22,277 nt of DNA from a virus, in the IMG/VR virus record IMGVR_UViG_3300036851_000217, positions 1 through 22,277 of that record. One strand, 5' to 3'. A program made the position numbers and the translations under genes. The notes beneath the pieces are model-generated. The model was not told the DNA's origin. It did no database searches and saw only the letters and a list, made by a program, of their open reading frames with translations. Below, one piece after another: positions 7,095 to 14,238 of the stretch (position 1 is its first letter; every line of letters starts with the position of its first letter).

Positions 7095-7433
7095 ATGTCA
7101 CAAATCACTTTCAAACAATATTTGGATTCGAAGGATAAACTGCGCGAAGCTGTGAAGAACACTCCACAGCGTACCGTAGAATATACTGTTCGTAAGTACT
7201 CCAAACTTGCAATTGGTGAGAACAAGGAATCGAAACAGTACGTTCCTGTTAAGCCTAAACACAAAATAATTGTTGAATGGCTTTATGATGATGTAGACAA
7301 TCCAACTCCTGTCAGTCTTCGCTTCGAAGGAATTGACAATGTAGATGCACAATCTGAGCATTTGACTTTTTGGTCCGGTTCTAAACTTGTGAAGTGGTTG
7401 TATCGCAACGCACGAGAAGAAACGGCTGTTTAA
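7095..7433 (+). CDS. Unrecognised 112-aa protein
   Basis: No family was assigned. The N-terminus (ITFKQYLDSKDKL) is an amphipathic helix of the kind seen at the start of many small T4-like phage proteins. The middle is mixed, with alternating hydrophobic residues around HKIIVEWLYDD suggesting beta structure. The C-terminus has a conserved-looking FWSGSKLVKWLYRNARE helix. There is no signal peptide or membrane segment. It is preceded by tandem sigma70-type and late promoters and lies 26 bases before the next gene, so the two probably form a small operon. The Shine-Dalgarno is weak (TTGG). Confidence 0.75.
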   Translation: MSQITFKQYLDSKDKLREAVKNTPQRTVEYTVRKYSKLAIGENKESKQYVPVKPKHKIIVEWLYDDVDNPTPVSLRFEGIDNVDAQSEHLTFWSGSKLVKWLYRNAREETAV

Positions 7434-7459
7434 CGTCTGTTGACTTGTCGAGGTTTTAA

Positions 7460-8125
7460 ATGAGTGCTAGCGCTTTCGCTCTCCCAAAGATCGAGAACAT
7501 CCGTTCCGAAATCCACCATATCCTGAAGTCATTAATTGACTTACAATTCACCGAATCAAAAACTGATTCACGTACGTACACATCGTACGACATCATCGAA
7601 GCTTTGCAGCTTACTGAGCGAGTTCTTGTAGAACGTCTCAATGATGGCATCGACGAATGGGCTCGTGATCACACAGCTCCCAATCGTAACAAGCTTCTTG
7701 ATCCCAAATACGATCAGCTCCCTTTCCGCTTGAAGCTGAATCTTCCTTACGGATGGCTCTTCACCAGCATCGAAGAACAGATCAAAGAAACGATCGAAAA
7801 TGAATTTTCTGATGGTGATGGTAAAATGTATCGTTTCGTCCCAACCTTCAACAACATGCTGACAGATCGTCTGATCACATGGATGCAGATGATTGGCCCA
7901 ACAGGGTCACGTGATATGGCTTCGTTCATCATTCAGGCTTTGATTCAGTTCGTTGAGAACTACGATCCTGAACAGACTAACTTGGACGAAGTTCGCGCAG
8001 GATTGAGCACGATCCGCAAGAACAACATTCGAAAAATCGCAACAGAAACACGCTCTTCAGAGAATGCACGGTTGAGCATGATTCGTCGAATGTTTGAAGA
8101 ACGCCAGGAATCTGCTGCTGCGTAA
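7460..8125 (+). CDS. Unrecognised 221-aa protein between capsid and neck genes
   Basis: No family was recognised. It is predominantly helical and charged. It contains repeated amphipathic helices (about 8-30, 45-70), a middle segment with FRLKLNLPYGWLF near 96-108, and a C-terminal Arg/Glu-rich helix (about 175-217) with basic NNIRKI and SMIRRMFEER segments that could contact nucleic acid or protein. GAGGT at 7450-7454 gives a fair Shine-Dalgarno 5 nt before the ATG. It is co-directional with the 112-aa gene and ends 36 bases before the late promoter of the neck gene. Placement suggests a head or neck accessory role, but that is inference only. Confidence 0.78.
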   Translation: MSASAFALPKIENIRSEIHHILKSLIDLQFTESKTDSRTYTSYDIIEALQLTERVLVERLNDGIDEWARDHTAPNRNKLLDPKYDQLPFRLKLNLPYGWLFTSIEEQIKETIENEFSDGDGKMYRFVPTFNNMLTDRLITWMQMIGPTGSRDMASFIIQALIQFVENYDPEQTNLDEVRAGLSTIRKNNIRKIATETRSSENARLSMIRRMFEERQESAAA

Positions 8126-8161
8126 AAGGTTCACACTGCTCATGTAATTCGTCCATTAGGC

Positions 8162-8169
8162 CATAAATA
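8162..8169 (+). promoter_or_regulatory. T4-late-type promoter octamer CATAAATA before gp13-like gene
   Basis: A 7-of-8 match to the late consensus. The predicted start is near 8175, inside the left arm of the hairpin at 8167-8194 and 22 nt before the ATG. Confidence 0.65.
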
Positions 8170-8194
8170 GCTCCTGATAAACCTCAGGAGCTAT
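8167..8194 (+). promoter_or_regulatory. 11-bp hairpin sequestering a Shine-Dalgarno
   Basis: ATAGCTCCTGA (8167-8177) is a perfect complement of TCAGGAGCTAT (8184-8194) with loop TAAACC. The right arm contains the Shine-Dalgarno AGGAG (8186-8190) of the gene starting at 8197. Read-through RNA would hide it. RNA from the overlapping late promoter would lack most of the left arm. Confidence 0.75.
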
Positions 8195-8196
8195 TG

Positions 8197-11100
8197 ATGG
8201 GCACGTTCGACACGTTTGCAGATACCCCTTTCCAGATTAGAAGTGAAGGCCAAACAATTACGTTGGCCTTCAAACAGGGCGTTCCAACTGCAACGCAAGG
8301 AACTGTCACTTGGAATATACCAATTCCAGGTGTTGATTGCAATACGGCAACAGATGGTCGTATGGGTGCCTATGCTGGTATTGTAATTCTGTTGAGCACA
8401 ACACCACTTACAGAAGCTAACGTTCCTGTTGATGGTACATTGTACACACCAGATCCAACAGCAAGCTATGACTTGCACTCTGGTGATAGAATTGGTGGTG
8501 CTCTTGTTGTCGGTGCTATCTACGAATGTGATCTAAAAGGCACAGATGATCTTACCACTGAATTAGTAATCTCAAATCTTGAAGATGGCGTTGCCTACTA
8601 CGTTGCAGGCTATGCTGTTGATTGTCAGAATCGATATCACTCAGAGGGTGTTCGTGCCTATTCTGATGTATATGCTGGTGGTGGCACAGCCAGCACACCA
8701 GCAATTCAACCAATCTTCATTGGTCACACAACAGATGGCTCAACACCACCAGTTGCTCCAACAGATGGCACAGGTTTAGTTCCAGGTGTGTTGTATCAAT
8801 TTGATTTGATGTACGGCACCAACTATCCAAAGTGCAATTATGATAAGATCTATCGTATTGGCATCAATGGAACAGACGCACAGACGTATGCTGATCTTAT
8901 TGATGAGTTAAACAAACAGTTTGCGTTGCTTGAAAATCCAATTCAATCTCCAGTACCACCAAACACTGGTAGATATTTCTGGGATCCTGTCAATAAGAAA
9001 TTGTATGAATTTGACGGAACACAATTAGTTCTTATTCCAGGTGTAATTGTTGAAGCCACTGATCCCTCAGTAGTAACTGAAGGAACATATTGGCATATCC
9101 CTTCAACACGTGAACTTTATATTCGTGTAGGTAGCCCAGCAGCTGGTTGGGATCCTGTTAATGTCATTAACTATGGTGATGTAAATCCTCAGGCAATGGA
9201 CTGTGATGATTACTGGTTCAATCCATTAACATCACAAGGCTATGTTTGGAATGGTTCAGCATGGTGTGAAGCAAATACAATCGTGTCTGATGCCGACCCA
9301 AGTTGCCCTCCACAAAGTCTTTGTGGCACATATTGGTATGATACTGTTAACTTGCAACTTTATGGTTGGAATGTCGATACAAAATCATGGGATGAGAAGA
9401 CAGCCACGTTTTGGCCTACTCCACCAAATGATCTTGATGATGGAACATTCTGGTTCAATAGCACAGCTAACACACTCAATGAGTGGAACGGTACAGCATT
9501 TGTTGCTACAGATGTAGTAATCAGTGCAACACAGCCAGTTGGCGTACCAGCGAACGGCTATTGGTATAATCCAACTACTGAAGAACTGAAGCAGTTTTTA
9601 GGTGGCTCACCAAATGCATACGTTGATGTACCTGTATTAGTGTGGCCAACAGATCCAACAGATGTCTCATCTTGTGATTTGTGGTGGGATTCTATCAACG
9701 ATGAATTGAGTGTTTGGGACAATGTAAATGGTATGTGGGTGACTACAGTTGGATTTGTTGAATCTGCAACCGATCCAAGCTTGCAGCCTGCAATCCCAGC
9801 TGGTACACTTTGGTACAGCCCTGCAAAGCACACAGTGTTCAAATGGGATGGTGTGGATTGGATTGTTATTGACGTAGTAGTTAATGACTATGATCCAACT
9901 CAGCCTGAAGAAGGTGATGCATGGTTCAATCCAGCTAACAATACATGGTACATCTGGTTCATCCCAAGCGCCGGTGCTTGGAACGCAATCGATCCAATCG
10001 ATTCAGAAGATGATCCAACAGCAATTCCTAATGGTGCATTCTGGTTCAACACAACCACAAACACTCTTTGGGTGCGTCAAGGCATTTCATGGATTGCAGT
10101 GCCGTATACAACTACAAGTCTTGCTCCATCGAAAGGTCAGATATACTTCAATACATCTGATGACAAGCTATACATGTGGACTGGAACGAAGTGGGTTCAA
10201 ACATACGGTTTGTTCATTGCAGCTATGAATGCAAAACAATATTGCGGAGCAAGTCCTCTTGCTCGTCAATCACAAATCTGTCTAGTAACAACTAAGAAAG
10301 GTTCAGGTCTGAACTTGAAGGTTCTTTCACCAGGTGCAACGGGAACGATCGGTACAGGCTTTGCAGATTTTGGTGTTGAGAACATGGTAGGTCCATCTGC
10401 ATATGACTATCCAAATGAAGCTCAACAAGTTATCGTAGGATCAAATGTCCCTGGAAATGCATTCTTGTGGAGCAATTTAGTACAAGGTTACACAATTCGT
10501 ACACAGATCTATGGTGCTGATGGTGTCTCAGACAAACCATCATATATGGAGCTTGGTGTTGGTACAGATGGAACACCAGACGAACGTCGTGAATTAATGG
10601 ATACGCTTCGATTCATGCTTGGTTATCCACAAGTTGATGTGGAACTAACAAAAGACAACTTGGATCGCTGTGTAACGTTCGCAATTGAACAATTGCGCTC
10701 GCGTTCCTCTCTTGGATACAAGAGAGGATTCTTCTTTCTTGATGTTCAATCAGGACAGCAGAAATACGTTCTTTCAAATAAGAAAATTGGATACAACAAG
10801 ATTGTAAACATTGGAGCTGTATACCGCTTCACCTCAGCATTCTTGAGTTCAGCTCACGGATCCGGTGTGTATGGACAGGTCGTGCTTCAGCACTTGTACA
10901 ACATGGGCACATACGATTTGACAAGTATGCACTTGGTAGCACAGTATATTGAAACAATGGAAATGATGTTTGCAACACGACTAACATTCCATTGGGATGA
11001 ACCATCACGCAGATTGGATCTTTACAATTCATTCGGTTACAGAGAGCGTGTTCTTATGGACACTACAATCGAAAGAACCGAACAGGAAATTCTGAAGGAT

Positions 11101-11337
11101 CGTTGGTCCAAGAATTGGATTCGTCAGTGGGCATTAGCTGAAGCAAAGGAAATGCTTGGACACGTCCGTAGCAAGTTCGGTAGCCTTCCAGGTGCCGGCG
11201 GTGGTATTAGCTTGAACGGTAGTGAATTGTTGTCACAAGCTGACACGATGAAACAGGCCCTTCTTTCAGAAATCGATGATTACATTGTGAACGACGCTGA
11301 AGATCTCGGCATGGGCACACAGTTCTTAATTGGATAA
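8197..11337 (+). CDS. 13: Neck protein: gp13-like C-terminal domain fused to FnIII-like and Trp-rich repeat modules
   Basis: A 1046-aa protein with three regions. Residues 1-~240 include a fibronectin-III-like module (VAYYVAGYAVDCQNRYHSEG near 130-150). Residues ~252-677 contain 11 degenerate repeats of 36-42 aa, each built on G.(F/Y)WFN....L..W.G..W and usually opened by a (T/D)DP motif; these probably form beta hairpins. From ~800 to the end is a gp13-type domain: LGYPQVDVELTKDNLD, a DRWSKNWIRQWALAEAKEML helix, and PGAGGGISLNG near 997-1007, a pattern I associate with T4-like neck proteins. gp14-like and gp15 genes follow, supporting a head-tail junction role. T4 gp13 is only ~309 aa. Start: ATG 8197 (AGGAG 6 nt upstream), not the in-frame TTG 8194. 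The gp13 identity is moderately sure. Confidence 0.7.
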   Translation: MGTFDTFADTPFQIRSEGQTITLAFKQGVPTATQGTVTWNIPIPGVDCNTATDGRMGAYAGIVILLSTTPLTEANVPVDGTLYTPDPTASYDLHSGDRIGGALVVGAIYECDLKGTDDLTTELVISNLEDGVAYYVAGYAVDCQNRYHSEGVRAYSDVYAGGGTASTPAIQPIFIGHTTDGSTPPVAPTDGTGLVPGVLYQFDLMYGTNYPKCNYDKIYRIGINGTDAQTYADLIDELNKQFALLENPIQSPVPPNTGRYFWDPVNKKLYEFDGTQLVLIPGVIVEATDPSVVTEGTYWHIPSTRELYIRVGSPAAGWDPVNVINYGDVNPQAMDCDDYWFNPLTSQGYVWNGSAWCEANTIVSDADPSCPPQSLCGTYWYDTVNLQLYGWNVDTKSWDEKTATFWPTPPNDLDDGTFWFNSTANTLNEWNGTAFVATDVVISATQPVGVPANGYWYNPTTEELKQFLGGSPNAYVDVPVLVWPTDPTDVSSCDLWWDSINDELSVWDNVNGMWVTTVGFVESATDPSLQPAIPAGTLWYSPAKHTVFKWDGVDWIVIDVVVNDYDPTQPEEGDAWFNPANNTWYIWFIPSAGAWNAIDPIDSEDDPTAIPNGAFWFNTTTNTLWVRQGISWIAVPYTTTSLAPSKGQIYFNTSDDKLYMWTGTKWVQTYGLFIAAMNAKQYCGASPLARQSQICLVTTKKGSGLNLKVLSPGATGTIGTGFADFGVENMVGPSAYDYPNEAQQVIVGSNVPGNAFLWSNLVQGYTIRTQIYGADGVSDKPSYMELGVGTDGTPDERRELMDTLRFMLGYPQVDVELTKDNLDRCVTFAIEQLRSRSSLGYKRGFFFLDVQSGQQKYVLSNKKIGYNKIVNIGAVYRFTSAFLSSAHGSGVYGQVVLQHLYNMGTYDLTSMHLVAQYIETMEMMFATRLTFHWDEPSRRLDLYNSFGYRERVLMDTTIERTEQEILKDRWSKNWIRQWALAEAKEMLGHVRSKFGSLPGAGGGISLNGSELLSQADTMKQALLSEIDDYIVNDAEDLGMGTQFLIG
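8950..10227 (+). repeat. Eleven degenerate protein repeats in the neck gene
   Basis: I count 11 units of about 36-42 codons, recognisable by an aromatic triplet (FWF, YWY, YWF, LWW, AWF) followed by N or D, and then by W.G..W. They are divergent at DNA level, so they are old rather than recently amplified. Confidence 0.8.
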
Positions 11338-11345
11338 GGTGATAT

Positions 11346-11681
11346 ATGAGTTTACTAGATGAAGCAATTTTTGGAATGAAAGCAAAGGACTTCGGCACAC
11401 CAGCGTTGGATAGAACATCCAAGAAGGCCGCAGCAGGCGAACCTGTAACATTAGGCTTCACAACTTATATGTTGCAACGCGATGCAGCAGAAGAAGAGGA
11501 ACAACAGGCTCCTTCACCTACTGATGAAGATCCGCAGCTTACTACTTTCTACAAAGATGTAGAAGTTATGAACATGGATCAGGCTGCTGAATATTTGTAT
11601 AATGCTGTCACTGCTGGCAAGGTATCATTACAGAATTTTAAAGAAATTCTAAGCGCAGTGTTTGATGTTCAAAACGTATGA
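11346..11681 (+). CDS. Unrecognised 111-aa protein between gp13-like and gp14-like genes
   Basis: It begins MSLLDEAIFGMKAKDFGTPA, has an acidic middle (EEEEQQ near 52) and ends with an amphipathic helical segment (MDQAAEYLYNAVTAGKVSLQ). No family was recognised. AAGGTGAT at 11336-11343 is a good ribosome site, with the ATG at 11346. Its stop overlaps the next start as ATGA (11678-11681), so the two are probably translationally coupled, and a neck-assembly accessory role is plausible. T4 has no gene here between 13 and 14. Confidence 0.75.
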   Translation: MSLLDEAIFGMKAKDFGTPALDRTSKKAAAGEPVTLGFTTYMLQRDAAEEEEQQAPSPTDEDPQLTTFYKDVEVMNMDQAAEYLYNAVTAGKVSLQNFKEILSAVFDVQNV

Positions 11682-13327
11682 CAAGAGACTGCCCACCACC
11701 ATGTGAAACAACTACGGGTCCTACATTTCCAGAAGATGTAGTACCACCAGGTCAGTGTGTTCCTAATCAAAATGGTGTGTTCTGCCCTCCAAAACCAGTT
11801 GATCCAACATGCCGCACGTGGCAGTTGGATAAAAGTCGTGATTCCTGCTATATTGATAGCCTCACAAACGAAGCACTAAACATTGCAGGTGCCACCTTAC
11901 ATGTATACAAACTCCTTGGCGTTCATGAACAAGGCAAACTTGTAGATGCAGTCGGATACGGCTCAGCCATTTCTAATGGCGATCTACCAGGCTATCCAGC
12001 ACGTTATGCATTTGACGCATTTGTGCACGAGTGGAGATCAATCCAGAAGGGAACAAACATTCCAGCTGGAGCATTCATCGGATATGACTTTGGTGAGATT
12101 AAGCGCCTAGATGGTTCACCAAGAATGTATGGTATTGAAGCGAATGTACGTAAACACATTATGGCATTCTCAATCAAACAGTCTTCTAATGCTAAAAATC
12201 GTGCTACTAAGTTACGCCTTGAACGTTCAGATGACGGTGTCAAGTGGTACGGCGTTTCGATTGTACCAATTCCTGACAATGATTGCTTGAACACAGTACT
12301 TACAAAGTCTTCTGTTCCTTCCCGTTACTGGAGATTCCGTCCTGTTGAGTTCAATGGCGGAGCTGTTGATTACTGGGGGGTACAGGCTATTCAGCTGTTC
12401 CCAGACTATCAAGCAACAGACATCAATAACATTCAAGACAAGATCTTCCTTGAGAATCGCGACCGTGATTATGCTTCTGATCCGATTACAATCAAGGGCT
12501 ATTACGATCTTGTAGATATTCAATCAGAGCTTTCAAAGTTTGGCATTGAACTTCCAAGTCAAACTCTTTCATTGCGTGTTAACTTTACTCAATGCGTAGC
12601 AGCGTTGGGTCGCCCACTTGTTGTTGGTGATATCATTGAGATTCCAAGCGAAGCTCAATATTCAGCTCTAATGAAGAAAGTCCTGAAGTGGATGGAAGTA
12701 ACAGATATTGGTTGGAGCTCAGAAGGCTACACACCAGGTTGGCAGCCAACGTTACAGACAATTACTTTGCAGCCTGCAATGGTAACACAAGAGACACAGG
12801 ACTTGTTCGGTGATCTTGCAAACGTACCTGCACCAAATGGTCTTGGGTTGATTGAAAATAACGATGGCAATGATGAATTCTTCCAAGACTACTTCGACGC
12901 TTCTCAAACAGCAACGGCTAATGCAAAAGATGATGTACCCGAGAAAGGAGCTGAAGGATCAAGCACGATTCGTGCTTGGGAGCAGTATGAGCTTGATAAC
13001 GCAGCAGCTCAAGGTGTTAAGAATCTTCAAAAGATTGGCTTGAACTATAAAGGTTTGTACGTTGAAGATGCTATGCCACCTAACAACGCAGCCTTCACAG
13101 AAGGTCCAACATATCCAACCGGTCCAGTACATGGTGCATATCACCGCTTAACATTTGAAGGATTGTCAAAAGACATTCCTGCTCAATTACATCGCTACTC
13201 TTCTGACAAAGCACGTTGGATCTATTTGGAGACTGATCGCCGCGCTCAGTACAATCCTGATATGCCAACATTACAAGAATTCTTGGTTTCACCAACAAAG
13301 AAGCCTGAAAATAAGATCACTAAATAA
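11678..13327 (+). CDS. 14: Neck protein gp14-like with N-terminal discoidin/F5-8C-like domain
   Basis: The 549 aa compare with 256 aa in T4 gp14. Residues 1-60 are Pro/Cys-rich (Cys at 5, 9, 27, 36, 45, 57). About 70-242 resembles an F5/8 type C (discoidin) fold: YAFDAFVHEW (110-119), IGYDFG (134-139), LRLERSDDGVKW (179-190), SRYWRF (215-220) and WGVQAIQLF (233-241). This fold usually binds sugars or lipids. About 285-380 matches the T4 gp14 core: KFGIELPSQ (compare FGMQVQDEV), a hydrophobic GRPLVVGDIIEIPS (compare EGDLIYFP), then TPGWQPTL and LQPAM.TQET. No Shine-Dalgarno is visible; the ATGA overlap implies coupling. The six-G run at 12375-12380 keeps frame. gp15 follows immediately, as in T4. 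Confidence 0.75.
   Translation: MTRDCPPPCETTTGPTFPEDVVPPGQCVPNQNGVFCPPKPVDPTCRTWQLDKSRDSCYIDSLTNEALNIAGATLHVYKLLGVHEQGKLVDAVGYGSAISNGDLPGYPARYAFDAFVHEWRSIQKGTNIPAGAFIGYDFGEIKRLDGSPRMYGIEANVRKHIMAFSIKQSSNAKNRATKLRLERSDDGVKWYGVSIVPIPDNDCLNTVLTKSSVPSRYWRFRPVEFNGGAVDYWGVQAIQLFPDYQATDINNIQDKIFLENRDRDYASDPITIKGYYDLVDIQSELSKFGIELPSQTLSLRVNFTQCVAALGRPLVVGDIIEIPSEAQYSALMKKVLKWMEVTDIGWSSEGYTPGWQPTLQTITLQPAMVTQETQDLFGDLANVPAPNGLGLIENNDGNDEFFQDYFDASQTATANAKDDVPEKGAEGSSTIRAWEQYELDNAAAQGVKNLQKIGLNYKGLYVEDAMPPNNAAFTEGPTYPTGPVHGAYHRLTFEGLSKDIPAQLHRYSSDKARWIYLETDRRAQYNPDMPTLQEFLVSPTKKPENKITK
13319..13326 (+). promoter_or_regulatory. Possible late octamer ACTAAATA at gp14/gp15 junction
   Basis: It carries the TAAATA core and overlaps the last codons and stop of the gp14-like gene. 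If used, RNA would start near 13332, one base before the gp15 ATG. It may simply be coding sequence. Confidence 0.25.
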
Positions 13328-13332
13328 GTGCC

Positions 13333-14145
13333 ATGCCAGAAGTAAAACAATACGAACGCCCATTCTATTACAACAGTCAGCTTCGCCGCTATCTTGTTCA
13401 ATTTATGGCTATCTTTGGTAGCTTCGAAGTAATGCTTGGATGGAATGAGGACAAGGCTCCACGCCTTGCTCCAATACCTATTGCAAATGCAAGTAAGGAC
13501 CGCGTTGTAGCGTGGATAAAGAACCAACAGACGCAAAATCAGATGATTCGCCTGCCACTATTCTCAGCATCTATGTCAAGCATAGATTTGAATCCAGACA
13601 TGCGTAAGGGTGTGGCTCAGCAACGTAGAAACACAATGATGCCAACGGGTGGATTGTTCCCAGATGACATCAAAGTCGTTCAACAACGCATGCCTGTACC
13701 CTATAAGGCAACATTTGAATTAGGGATCTGGTCCAGCAATACCGACCAGCATAATCAAATTCTAGAACAGATCTTTGCCATATTTGACCCTACGTTGAAT
13801 CTTCAGACTTCTGATGAAGTCATGGATTGGACTCGTCTGACCACCCTAAAATTAACGAATATTCGCAGTGATGAGAATGTTCCAGCTGGTCTAGACCGAC
13901 GAATCATCCAGACCTATTTGGAATTCGAAGTACCAATTTGGATCTCAATTCCTGCTGATGTTCATAAGCGTTTTGTAGAGAAGATTTTCCTTCGTGTTGG
14001 TGCTGTTTCCCAGATGGCTGATACATCAGAAGACATCATTGCAGAGTTAAATGCTCTTGGTGTTCAATACGAGGAAATTGCTGATGTTAATGATATTAAC
14101 ATCCAGACCGGCATACCAGGATTCGACGACGACACCGACGCTTAA
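13333..14145 (+). CDS. 15: Tail sheath terminator / head-tail joining protein (gp15-like)
   Basis: In T4, gp15 forms a hexamer capping the finished tail and docks to the neck. The 270 aa match T4 gp15 (272 aa). The N-terminal FYYNSQLRRY (11-20) matches the T4 FYNSSFRRY motif. IPIANASKDR (47-56) matches PITYASKEH in T4, and YKATFELGIWSSNTDQHNQI aligns with YELSIFTRYEDDMFQI. Further on, RRIIQTYLEFEVPIWISIP matches RRRIEWSLTFEVNGWMYPP. The start is fixed by an in-frame stop at 13321 and the first ATG at 13333. No Shine-Dalgarno is present, so it may depend on coupling to the gp14-like gene 5 bases upstream. The C-terminus is acidic. Confidence 0.92.
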   Translation: MPEVKQYERPFYYNSQLRRYLVQFMAIFGSFEVMLGWNEDKAPRLAPIPIANASKDRVVAWIKNQQTQNQMIRLPLFSASMSSIDLNPDMRKGVAQQRRNTMMPTGGLFPDDIKVVQQRMPVPYKATFELGIWSSNTDQHNQILEQIFAIFDPTLNLQTSDEVMDWTRLTTLKLTNIRSDENVPAGLDRRIIQTYLEFEVPIWISIPADVHKRFVEKIFLRVGAVSQMADTSEDIIAELNALGVQYEEIADVNDINIQTGIPGFDDDTDA

Positions 14146-14160
14146 TATTTTTCACCTCAA

Positions 14161-14198
14161 ATACGACCTGTCTGATAAATACAGGATACAAGTCGTAT
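14161..14198 (+). promoter_or_regulatory. Inverted repeat with a late promoter in its loop
   Basis: ATACGAC (14161-14167) pairs with GTCGTAT (14192-14198). Inside it, CTGT (14168-14171) pairs with ACAG (14181-14184), leaving a 7-nt bulge on the right side. The octamer GATAAATA occupies the loop. It is not a terminator because no T-run follows. Confidence 0.5.
14174..14181 (+). promoter_or_regulatory. T4-late-type promoter octamer GATAAATA before tail sheath gene
   Basis: A 7-of-8 match in the 93-base gap upstream of gene 18. The predicted start near 14187 gives a ~52-nt leader containing GAGGAG at 14226-14231. Confidence 0.6.
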
Positions 14199-14238
14199 AC
14201 AAGCGAAACCCTGATTTTGCTTTTGAGGAGATTGAAAT

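Noticed and set aside
8950-10227. Repeat block as a CRISPR array or recent DNA tandem duplication
   Set aside because: The periodicity is at protein level only, DNA units are strongly diverged, and the frame is open throughout.
12374-12382. Run of six G in the gp14-like gene as a possible frameshift site
   Set aside because: The frame reads through as Tyr-Trp-Gly-Val, and the protein is coherent on both sides, so there is no sign of an error or programmed shift.
13246-13536. 96-aa minus-strand frame across the gp14/gp15 junction
   Set aside because: It overlaps two confident plus-strand genes and has no initiation signal.
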